Part shown: in pieces, positions 19,934 to 26,729 of the stretch | How the letters are laid out: the number at the start of each line of letters is the position of its first letter | How positions within the stretch are numbered: the stretch's first letter is position 1 | From: Egibacteraceae bacterium | GTDB lineage: Bacteria > Actinomycetota > Nitriliruptoria > Euzebyales > Egibacteraceae | Direction: 5' to 3' | Assembly (NCBI GenBank): GCA_030447925.1 | Contig: JAUJNX010000002.1 | Coordinates: 372,001 to 436,000, forward strand | DNA: 64,000 bases | Notes under the pieces: generated by a model | The model's input: only the letters and a program-made list of their open reading frames with translations | What the model was told of the DNA's origin: nothing | The model's database searches: none | Made by a program: the position numbers and the translations under genes

Positions 19934-19948
19934 TCGATGGTCACCTCC
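19934..19948 (+). repeat. 15-bp direct repeat, left copy, at the ruvA-side edge of the inserted genes
   Basis: TCGATGGTCACCTCC is repeated exactly at 24600-24614. The two copies bracket the signal peptidase, substrate and RCC1 genes and lie in the intergenic spaces next to ruvA and ruvC. They could be a target duplication or attachment-like site, or chance. Confidence 0.5.
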
Positions 19949-19987
19949 GATACGGGGACAGGGGCGGCCGCCACGTGAGCGGACCGG

Positions 19988-20593
19988 TCAGGGGGAGCCG
20001 TCCGGGGGCGCGGGATCGGCGCCGACGGGCAGGCTCCAGATGGCACCCTTGGCACCTGGCCTCTGCGACCGGCGGGCGGACCGCGTCAGGCCCGCCCCGG
20101 ATGCCAGGCCGACGGTCGCCGCCGCCCACACCGTCAGCGGCGCGAGCTGCCCCGTCCGCGCCCACAACGCGGGGAGGCCGGCCAGCGGGACCAGCAGCCG
20201 CGCGACCCCGGCCACGTCCTCCCCGCGTACGGGGGTGGAGTCCGCGGCGTCGTTGGCATCACCCCTGGTCCGGTAGCTGCCGCCGGACAGCACCTCCTCC
20301 ACGCGGTGGGTGAGCAGGCGCTGCGGGCGGCTCGGGTCCGGGAACAGGATCACCTGGCCGGGTAGCAGGTCCCGGCCCGCGGCTGGAGCGAACAGGACCA
20401 CGTCACCCGCCCGCACGGTGGGCTGCATGGAGCCGGACAGCACGACCACGGCGCGCATCGGCGTCAGCAGGGCCGGGCCGATGGCGAGCAGCCCGAGCCA
20501 CAGCATGCCTGCCGCGTACAGCAGGCAGGCCAGCTCGACCGCGGCGCCCGCCCCGCCGCGCCCGGGCCGACGCGCGGCGTCCCCTGCGCGCAC
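19988..20593 (-). CDS. SipW-type (ER-like) signal peptidase I
   Basis: 201-residue S26B membrane protease. The catalytic serine is S55 in VVVLSGSMQPTVRAGDVVL, the dyad base is His96 (LLTHRVEEV) instead of the Lys of ordinary bacterial enzymes, and the conserved GDANDAAD box lies at 111-118. Membrane helices span about 18-45 and 168-186. SipW enzymes are known to process TasA/camelysin-type matrix proteins. The GTG start at 20593 overlaps the last base of the upstream substrate's TAG, so enzyme and substrate are translated together. The frame is open further upstream, but that would overlap the substrate gene. Confidence 0.9.
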   Translation of the reverse strand: MRAGDAARRPGRGGAGAAVELACLLYAAGMLWLGLLAIGPALLTPMRAVVVLSGSMQPTVRAGDVVLFAPAAGRDLLPGQVILFPDPSRPQRLLTHRVEEVLSGGSYRTRGDANDAADSTPVRGEDVAGVARLLVPLAGLPALWARTGQLAPLTVWAAATVGLASGAGLTRSARRSQRPGAKGAIWSLPVGADPAPPDGSP

Positions 20594-21192
20594 TAGGTGT
20601 TCTGCGCTTCCCAGGTGAAGATCGCCGACACGCCGTCGCCCTGGACGTCGTCGCCCGCCGCGGCGTTCAGCGTGTAGACGAAGCGGTACACCCGCGTCTG
20701 GTTGGTGGTCGCCGCCCACGACCCCGCGCCGCTGGCGTAGGCGCTGTGGGTGGTGCCGAAGGCCGCGAGCGTGCCGGTGTACACCGTGCCCTCGGGCGAG
20801 AAGTCCCCGCACCCGCCCGCGAACGTGCCGGTGGTGGTGCTGTCGTAGGTCACCACCAGGTCGAGGTTGCTGTCCAGGGTGTCGCCGGCCGTGTCGTCGG
20901 AGACCGAGCCGTACAGGCGGACGTCCGCAGCCGCCGACCCGTCGTAGGTGACCAGGATGCAGCGCTCGCCGGTGTCGCCGGGGGTGAGCCCCGATGCCGT
21001 GAACAGCGTCGAGCCGCTGTCGTCGTCACGGATCGTCACCGTCCCGGCCTCCCAGCTGTTACCGGTGCTCGACGTCGCCCCGGAGAAGGCCGCGTACGAA
21101 CCGCGCACCACGAACGACGTCACCAGCGCCACCGACAGCACCGCCGCCGCAAGTCGCAAGCCCCCCGGAACGAGCATGTCCCATGCCTCCAC
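20593..21192 (-). CDS. SipW-dependent exported protein, TasA/camelysin-like (family member 1)
   Basis: 199-residue secreted protein. The signal region (LRLAAAVLSVALVTSFVVRG then SYAAFSGATSSTGNSWEAGT) is the SipW-type signal of TasA/CalY-like proteins: hydrophobic helix, then A-[AF]-F-S and N-x-[FW]-x-A-G. The mature domain has SGSTLFTASGLTPGDTGERC ILVTYDG, a second Cys in GGCGDFSPEGTVYTGTL, and ends FTWEAQ. Two relatives with the same layout lie at 25368 and 29154. It is probably a surface or matrix component; fibre formation is an inference. The start could also be the ATG at 21177. Confidence 0.82.
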   Translation of the reverse strand: MEAWDMLVPGGLRLAAAVLSVALVTSFVVRGSYAAFSGATSSTGNSWEAGTVTIRDDDSGSTLFTASGLTPGDTGERCILVTYDGSAAADVRLYGSVSDDTAGDTLDSNLDLVVTYDSTTTGTFAGGCGDFSPEGTVYTGTLAAFGTTHSAYASGAGSWAATTNQTRVYRFVYTLNAAAGDDVQGDGVSAIFTWEAQNT

Positions 21193-21279
21193 CCGGGCCG
21201 CACGCTGCTGCCCTCCGCCCTTCTGTCGGCATCCCCTGAACGGCCTTGACCTCCTTCCCCTGGGTCCCCCGATCGGGCC

Positions 21280-21296
21280 GGCGGGTTCAACCCGCC
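21280..21296. promoter_or_regulatory. Perfect palindrome between divergent substrate genes
   Basis: GGCGGGTT-C-AACCCGCC (8-1-8) lies in the 155-base divergent gap 21193-21347 between the TasA-like gene and the RCC1 gene. TAGCTAGCTA (21311-21320) is nearby. A shared operator for both directions is plausible. Confidence 0.45.
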
Positions 21297-21347
21297 TGCC
21301 GTCGCGCCGATAGCTAGCTAGGACGGGGACAGGCCGCGGAGCAGGGT

Positions 21348-24300
21348 TTGCGGGACGTGATCCGACGGGAGCAGACGGCGATGCGCGACGGCACCGACGC
21401 CACGGCGACCCGCCGCTCGGCGGCGGGGGTGGCTGCCGTGTCGCTGCTGGCCGCCGCAGTGCTCACGCTGCCCTTCACGCGCGCCGCGTTCACCGGCTCC
21501 ACCAGCGCGGGGTCCACCTTCACCGCTGGCACCTGGGCGGCGGCGATCGCCGGGGCCCTGTCGTGGTGGGGCGACGGTAGCTCCGGCCAGGGCGCCACCC
21601 CGACCGTGCCGACCAAGCTCGGCACCGACGCGCCCTGGGCCGGCTTCGCGGCTGGGGACGAACACACCTGCGCGACCCGCACCGACGCCACCCTGTGGTG
21701 CTGGGGCTCCAACGCCTCCGGCCAGCTGGGACTCGACGACACCACCCAGCGGACCAGCCCCACCCAGGTCGGCACCGCCACCACCTGGGACAGTGTCACG
21801 GCCGGGAGCTACCACACCTGCGCGACCCGCACCGACGCCACCCTGTGGTGCTGGGGCTCCAACGCCTCCGGCCAGCTGGGACTCGACGACACCACCCAGC
21901 GGACCAGCCCCACCCAGGTCGGCACCGCCACCACCTGGGACAGTGTCACGGCCCTACACACCTGCGCGACCCGCACCGACGCCACCCTGTGGTGCTGGGG
22001 CTCCACACGCCTCCGGCCAGCTGGGACTCGACGACACCACCCAGCGGACCAGCCCCACCCAGGTCGGCACCGCCACCACCTGGGACACGGGACACAGCTG
22101 CGCGACCCGCACCACCCTGTGGTGCTGGTGGTGCTGGGGCGACAACTCCTTCGGTCAGCTCGGGGTCGGCGACAGGCGCTGCGACCAACCAACTGTGGTG
22201 CCTCCGGCCCACTCGGCGACCCCACCCGCGGGCCGGCAGGCCCGCCGCCGGCGCGGACACCGCCACCACCTGGCGACAGCCCCACCGCGGGCTGGGACGC
22301 CACACCTGGGCCAGTGCGCTGGGACCACACCACCCGCACCGACGCCACCCTGTGGTGCTGGGGCGACAACCTCTCCGGCCAGCTCGGGCTGGACGACACC
22401 ACGAACCGGACCGCCCCCACCCAGGTGGGCGCCGCCACCACCTGGGCCGCCCCGACCGCGGGCGCCGGACACAGCTGCGCGACCAGAACCGACGGCACGG
22501 GGTGGTGCTGGGGCGCCAACACCCACGGCCAGCTCGGACTGGGGGACCCGAACGACCGCATCAGCCCCGACCAGGTCGGCACCGCCGCCAGCTGGGCCGG
22601 CGCAGCCGGCGGCCTTGGGCACACCTGCGCGACGCGCACGGACGGGACGCTGTGGTGCTTCGGCGCCAACGGCTTCGGGCGGCTCGGGGTCGGCGACACC
22701 GCGGACCGGGCCAGCCCCACCCAGGTCGGCACCGCCACCACCTGGGACAGCGTCACCGCCGGCTCGTCCACACCTGCGCCACCCGCACCGACGGCACCCT
22801 GTGGTGCTGGGGCCGGAACGCCGACGGGCAGCTGGGCGTCGGCGACGTCAGCGACCGGACCAGCCCGACCCAGGTCGGCACCGCCACCACCTGGGACAGC
22901 GTCACCGCGGGCGGCGGGCACACCTGCGCGACCCGCACCGACGCCACCCTGTGGTGCTGGGGCGACAACATCTCCCGGCCAGCTCGGATTGGGCGACACC
23001 ACCGGGCGGACCAGCCCCATCCAGGTCGGCACCGCCACCACCTGGGCGGACCCTGCCGCGGGCGAGGCCCACACCTGCGCCACCCGCACCGACGCCACCC
23101 TGTGGTGCTGGGGCCGGAACGCCAGCGGCCAGCTCGGGCTCGGCGACACCACCGGCCAGACCAGCCCCACCCGGGTCGGCACCGCCACCACCTGGGCGGA
23201 CCCTGCCGCGGGCGAGGCCCACACCTGCGCCACCCGCACCGACGCCACCCTGTGGTGCTGGGGCCGGAACGCCAGCGGCCAGCTCGGGCTCGGCGACACC
23301 ACCGGCCAGACCAGCCCCACCCAGGTCGGCACCGCCACCACCTGGGCCAGCATCACCGCCGGCTCGTCCCACACCTGCGCCACCCGCACCGACGCCACCC
23401 TGTGGTGCTGGGGCAACAACGACAACGGCCAGCTCGGGCTCGGCGACGCCACCGGCCAGACCAGCCCCACCCAGGTCGGCACCGCCACCACGTGGGCCGG
23501 CCCCGCCGCGGGCGGGTTCCACACGTGCGCCACCCGCACCGACGCCACCCTGTGGTGTTGGGGCGACAGCTACTCGGGCCAGGCGGGCGTCGACGCGTCG
23601 ATGGGGACGACCGCGGTACAGGTGGGCACCGCCACCACCTGGGACAGTGCCGCCGCCGGGTGGGCCCACGTCTGCGCGACCCGCACCGACGGCACCCTGT
23701 GGTGCTGGGGCAACGCCGACGCCGACCAGCTCGGACTCGGCACGCCGCCGACCGGACCAGGCCCACCCAGGTCGGCACCGCCACCACCTGGTCCAGCGTC
23801 ACCGCCGGTGAGCTGCACACGTGCGCCACCCGCACCGACGCCACCCTGTGGTGCTGGGGCAACAACACCAGCGGGGAGCTCGGGATGGGCGACGCCGCCG
23901 GCCGCAGCAGCCCCACCCAGGTCGGCACCGCCACCACCTGGGCCAGCGTCACCGCCGGCGGCTCCCACACCTGCGCCACCCGCACCGACGCCACCCTGTG
24001 GTGCTGGGGGGACAACGTCGCCAGCCAGCTCGGACTCGGCGACACCACCGATCGGACCAGCCCCACCCAGGTCGGCACCGCCACCACCACCTGGGCCGGC
24101 GTCACCGCCGGCGGCTCCCACACCTGCGCCACCCGCACCGACGCCACCCTGTGGTGCTGGGGCGAAAACTTCGACGGGCAACTGGGACTCGGCGACACCA
24201 CCACCCGGACCAGCCCCACCCAGGTCGGCACCGCCACCACCTGGGCCGGCGTCACCGCCGGCGGCTCCCACACCTGCGCCACCCGCACCGACGCCACCCT

Positions 24301-24595
24301 GTGGTGCTGGGGCAACAACTTCGACGGGCAACTGGGACTCGGCGACACCACCGACCGGACCAGCCCCACCCAGGTCGGCACCGCCACCACCTGGGCCACC
24401 CCGGCCGCGGGCGAGTTCCACACATGCGCCACCCGCACCGACGCCACCGCCTGGTGCTGGGGAACCAACGCCAGCGGTCAGCTCGGAATCGGCGGCACCA
24501 CCGGGCGGACCAGTCCCACCCAGCTCAGCACCCCGTCCGCCGTCCAGAAGGTCTTCTCCGGCCCCATCAGCAGTGCGACCTACGCCATCACCTGA
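21348..24595 (+). pseudogene. Exported RCC1-repeat protein, SipW-type signal, several frameshifts
   Basis: A signal region (TRAAFTGSTSAGSTFTAGTW) of the same SipW type as the neighbours is followed by about 19 RCC1-like repeats of roughly 50 residues (150 bp), each containing [14 protein letters not shown] and [23 protein letters not shown]1 repeats form beta-propellers; two Cys per repeat fit an oxidising outer location. The reading frame changes near 22005, 22180-22320, 22765, 22975 and 23745; missing or extra C bases explain several of them. If repaired, one protein of about 1080 residues ends at YAIT (24595). The start may be TTG 21348, with GGAG upstream, or ATG 21381. Repeat-length identity makes assembly or sequencing error likely, but decay is possible. 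Confidence 0.75.
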
Positions 24596-24599
24596 CCAG

Positions 24600-24614
24600 T
24601 CGATGGTCACCTCC
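24600..24614 (+). repeat. 15-bp direct repeat, right copy, at the ruvC-side edge of the inserted genes
   Basis: Second exact copy of TCGATGGTCACCTCC (see 19934-19948), five bases after the RCC1 stop codon and 28 bases from the ruvC stop. Confidence 0.5.
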
Positions 24615-24641
24615 CTACCGGGCGGAAGCCCGCGGGCAGGG

Positions 24642-25121
24642 TCACCGCAGGACGGTGCCGAGCTGCAGGTGGCAGATGGCCAGGGCGAGGGCATCGGCGG
24701 TGTCGGCCGGCCGGGGCACGGACTCCAGGCCCAGCAGGGCGCGGACCATGAAGCCGACCTGCCGCTTGTCCGCCGACCCGTCGCCGGTCACCGTGGCCTT
24801 GACCTGGGTCGGGGTGTACTCGGCGACCGGCACGCCCACCTGCTCCGCGCAGAGCAGGACGACCCCGGCGGCCTGGCCCACGCCCATCGCGGTCGGGGTG
24901 TTGTTGTTGACGAACACGCGCTCCACGGCGACGGCGTCGGGACGGGCGTCGGCGAGCAGGGCGGACAGCTCGCGGTGGATCTGGTGCAGGCGCCGCGACG
25001 TGCGGTCGCCCGGCGGGGTGCGGATCACCCCCGCGCGGATCGCGCGGGGCCGGTGCCCCGGCCCCTCGACGACGCCGACCCCGCACCGCGACAGCCCGGG
25101 GTCCACCCCCACGACCCGCAC
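24642..25121 (-). CDS. ruvC: Holliday junction endonuclease RuvC
   Basis: 159-residue resolvase that nicks four-way junctions held by RuvAB. The catalytic acids are visible: VVGVDPGLSRCGVG (first Asp), AVAVERVFVNNNTPTAMG (Glu) and PADTADALALAICH (last two Asp), with KRQVGFMVRALLGL between. The GTG at 25121 is chosen over longer openings because the family starts MRVxGxDPG and because GGGAGG lies seven bases upstream. A LexA box sits at 25155. The normal downstream neighbours ruvAB are displaced by the signal-peptidase and RCC1 genes. Confidence 0.96.
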   Translation of the reverse strand: MRVVGVDPGLSRCGVGVVEGPGHRPRAIRAGVIRTPPGDRTSRRLHQIHRELSALLADARPDAVAVERVFVNNNTPTAMGVGQAAGVVLLCAEQVGVPVAEYTPTQVKATVTGDGSADKRQVGFMVRALLGLESVPRPADTADALALAICHLQLGTVLR

Positions 25122-25154
25122 GCCGCCCCTCCCGCTCCCCGCCGTCCCGGCGGA

Positions 25155-25168
25155 CGAACACCCGTTCG
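25155..25168 (-). promoter_or_regulatory. LexA (SOS) box upstream of ruvC
   Basis: CGAAC-ACCC-GTTCG, a second perfect match to CGAAC-N4-GTTCG, 34 bases before the ruvC GTG. On the minus strand the -10-like TAGCGT precedes it. Together with the adjoining GCGCCGGACGCTAGCACCGG it is almost identical to the ruvA-proximal site, apart from single-base gaps. Confidence 0.82.
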
Positions 25169-25328
25169 CGCCGGACGCTAGCACCGGGGTGCGGGCGCGC
25201 GCGACAGGCGCGACGGGCCAGGGGGCGGCGCCGCCGGGGACAGCGCTGACGTCGGCGGTCACCCTGGCCACGCCGCTGGCGGGGTTGCCGCTGCCGGTGA
25301 CAGGTCGACGTGGGCGGTCACGACGACG

Positions 25329-25350
25329 CGCCCGGCGGGCACGCCGGGCG
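25329..25350 (-). terminator. Hairpin terminator between the second TasA-like gene and ruvC
   Basis: Perfect 9-bp stem CGCCCGGCG / CGCCGGGCG with a GGCA loop, 18 bases past the stop of the 25368-26033 gene. It would insulate ruvC from that gene. The rest of 25169-25367 shows nothing else recognisable. Confidence 0.6.
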
Positions 25351-25367
25351 TGTCAGGGGCGGGGGAA

Positions 25368-26033
25368 CTACGGCGCGAGCCGCGCCTCCCAGGTGAAGGT
25401 CTGCTCCGCGCTCAGCCCCTGCGCCGCGTTGTCGTCCCGCACCGTGATGACGAACTCGTAGTCGTGGGACTCGCCGGTGGTCCAGACCTCCGGGGTGCCG
25501 AAGGTCGGGTCCCAGCGCCCGGCGTCGAAGTCGTCGGGGAAGTCCTCGAGCGTCCCGTCGTACACGATGCCGTGGGGCCCGTGGCCGTAGTCCCCCGTGT
25601 CGGCGGTGAAGCCCACGCACGAGTCGTAGGGCTGGGTGAGGCCGGTACCCCGTCGGACGGTGAGGTCGAGGTACGGAGCCAGCTCGAAGGTGCCGGCAGT
25701 GGCGGGGGCGCCGTCGCCGGTTCTGCCGTAGAGCGAGACGTTGGCGTCCAGGGTCCCGTCGTAGTCCACCGTGATGCACGAGGTGTCCGTGTCGCCCGGC
25801 ACGGCCCCGGCCAGGCTCAGCATCGGCGTCGACCCCGAGCTGCCGCTGTTGTCCAGGGTCACCGAGCCCGCCGCGAACGCGTTGCCGGTGTTGGCGGTGG
25901 CGGCGCTGAACGCCGCCCAGGTGCCCGCGCCGCCCAGCGCGCCGGCCAGGAGGAGCACGAGGGCGGTCAGTCCCAGGCGCAGCGAGCGGGACGTCGGAGG
26001 CGGGGACCCGGCCGGCAGCGAGAACGTGGACAC
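25368..26033 (-). CDS. SipW-dependent exported protein, TasA/camelysin-like (family member 2)
   Basis: 221-residue secreted protein of the same family as 20593-21192. After a basic N-terminus and helix (LGLTALVLLLAGALGGAG) comes the signal motif TWAAFSAATANTGNAFAAGS. The mature part has AVPGDTDTSCITVDYDGTLD, LYG, a second Cys in YDSCVGFTADTG, GIVYDGTLEDF and the closing FTWEARLAP, all at matching places in the relatives. It lies on the minus strand upstream of ruvC and is divergent from the pseudo-signal-peptidase operon, with which it shares the 162-base gap 26034-26195. Two Cys may form a disulfide outside the cell. Confidence 0.8.
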   Translation of the reverse strand: MSTFSLPAGSPPPTSRSLRLGLTALVLLLAGALGGAGTWAAFSAATANTGNAFAAGSVTLDNSGSSGSTPMLSLAGAVPGDTDTSCITVDYDGTLDANVSLYGRTGDGAPATAGTFELAPYLDLTVRRGTGLTQPYDSCVGFTADTGDYGHGPHGIVYDGTLEDFPDDFDAGRWDPTFGTPEVWTTGESHDYEFVITVRDDNAAQGLSAEQTFTWEARLAP

Positions 26034-26195
26034 GGGCGCCTCCTGTCAGGGCGCCCTGGGGATGGGCGCCTCCCCCAGGTGTTCGGACACCCGATTCCGG
26101 GCTTGAGGGGGGTTCTCGACGTCAAGGGCACCCCGTGAACCGCCGAGACGAGAGGGGTCGGAAACCGCACCGTTCGCAGGGGGGAGGCGAGAGGC

Positions 26196-26729
26196 GTGGA
26201 CGCCGCGACGGTCCCGGCGTGGCTGGGCCGACGGCTCGGCCCCGCGGCCCTGCTCCTGGGCTGGTTCTACCTGGCGATCGTGGCGTGGCTGCTCATCTGG
26301 ACCGCGGTGCCGTGGGCCGCGCTGGGTTGGCACCCGCGCGTGGTCGAGGGCGGCGTCGGTCCCGACGTGCAGCCCGGCGACGTGGTCCTCGTCGACCCCT
26401 CGTCGTCCGACGCGCTGGGGACCGGCATGGTCGTGGTCACCGCCGACGGCGCCCTGGCGCGCGTCCGGGAGCAGGTCGCGCCCGGGCGCTGGTCGACCGA
26501 CGGCGGCGGGGAGATCGCCGGCGCCGACGTCGGCGGCGTGGGCAGGCTGCGCGGGCCGGCCGTCGCCACCCCGGCCGTGTGGTGGCGGCAGCGCCCCGGC
26601 GAGTCCCACGCGCACCTGCTCCGGGTCCCCGCGCCGGCGGGGTGGATCACCGCGGGCCGCGGCGCCGGTCCCCCGCTGCGCCGGCGCGCGGTGCACGCCC
26701 GCCCGGCGTGGACCGGGGGCCGGCCGTGA
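26196..26729 (+). CDS. S26 signal-peptidase-like membrane protein lacking catalytic residues
   Basis: 177-residue protein with one strong helix (about 17-40) followed by an S26-like core. The stretch VVEGGVGPDVQPGDVVLVDP aligns to the active-site segment VVLSGSMQPTVRAGDVVLF of the SipW-type enzyme at 19988, but the catalytic Ser is Gly53, the preceding Ser is Glu51, and Met is Val54. The dyad His is replaced (ALARVRE versus THRVEE, Ala88), and the GDAND box is degraded to DGGGE. The fold-defining P-x4-GDVVL is kept. It therefore looks like a pseudoenzyme, perhaps a partner or regulator of the active peptidase; that role is inferred. The stop overlaps the start of the GGDEF-EAL gene as GTGA. 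Confidence 0.7.
   Translation: MDAATVPAWLGRRLGPAALLLGWFYLAIVAWLLIWTAVPWAALGWHPRVVEGGVGPDVQPGDVVLVDPSSSDALGTGMVVVTADGALARVREQVAPGRWSTDGGGEIAGADVGGVGRLRGPAVATPAVWWRQRPGESHAHLLRVPAPAGWITAGRGAGPPLRRRAVHARPAWTGGRP

Noticed and set aside
19855-20055. 66-codon minus-strand frame between the signal peptidase and ruvA
   Set aside because: It crosses the LexA box and its promoter region, and has no ribosome site or recognisable pattern.
21193-21300. Leader of the first TasA-like gene containing CGGGGGACCCA, reminiscent of the c-di-AMP (ydaO) riboswitch core
   Set aside because: The remaining conserved blocks and pairing of that riboswitch could not be found, so it is not called.
21668-24480. Regularly spaced DNA repeats that could be mistaken for a CRISPR array
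   Set aside because: The 150-bp period, coding content and RCC1 motifs in the translation show protein repeats, with no short repeat-spacer structure.
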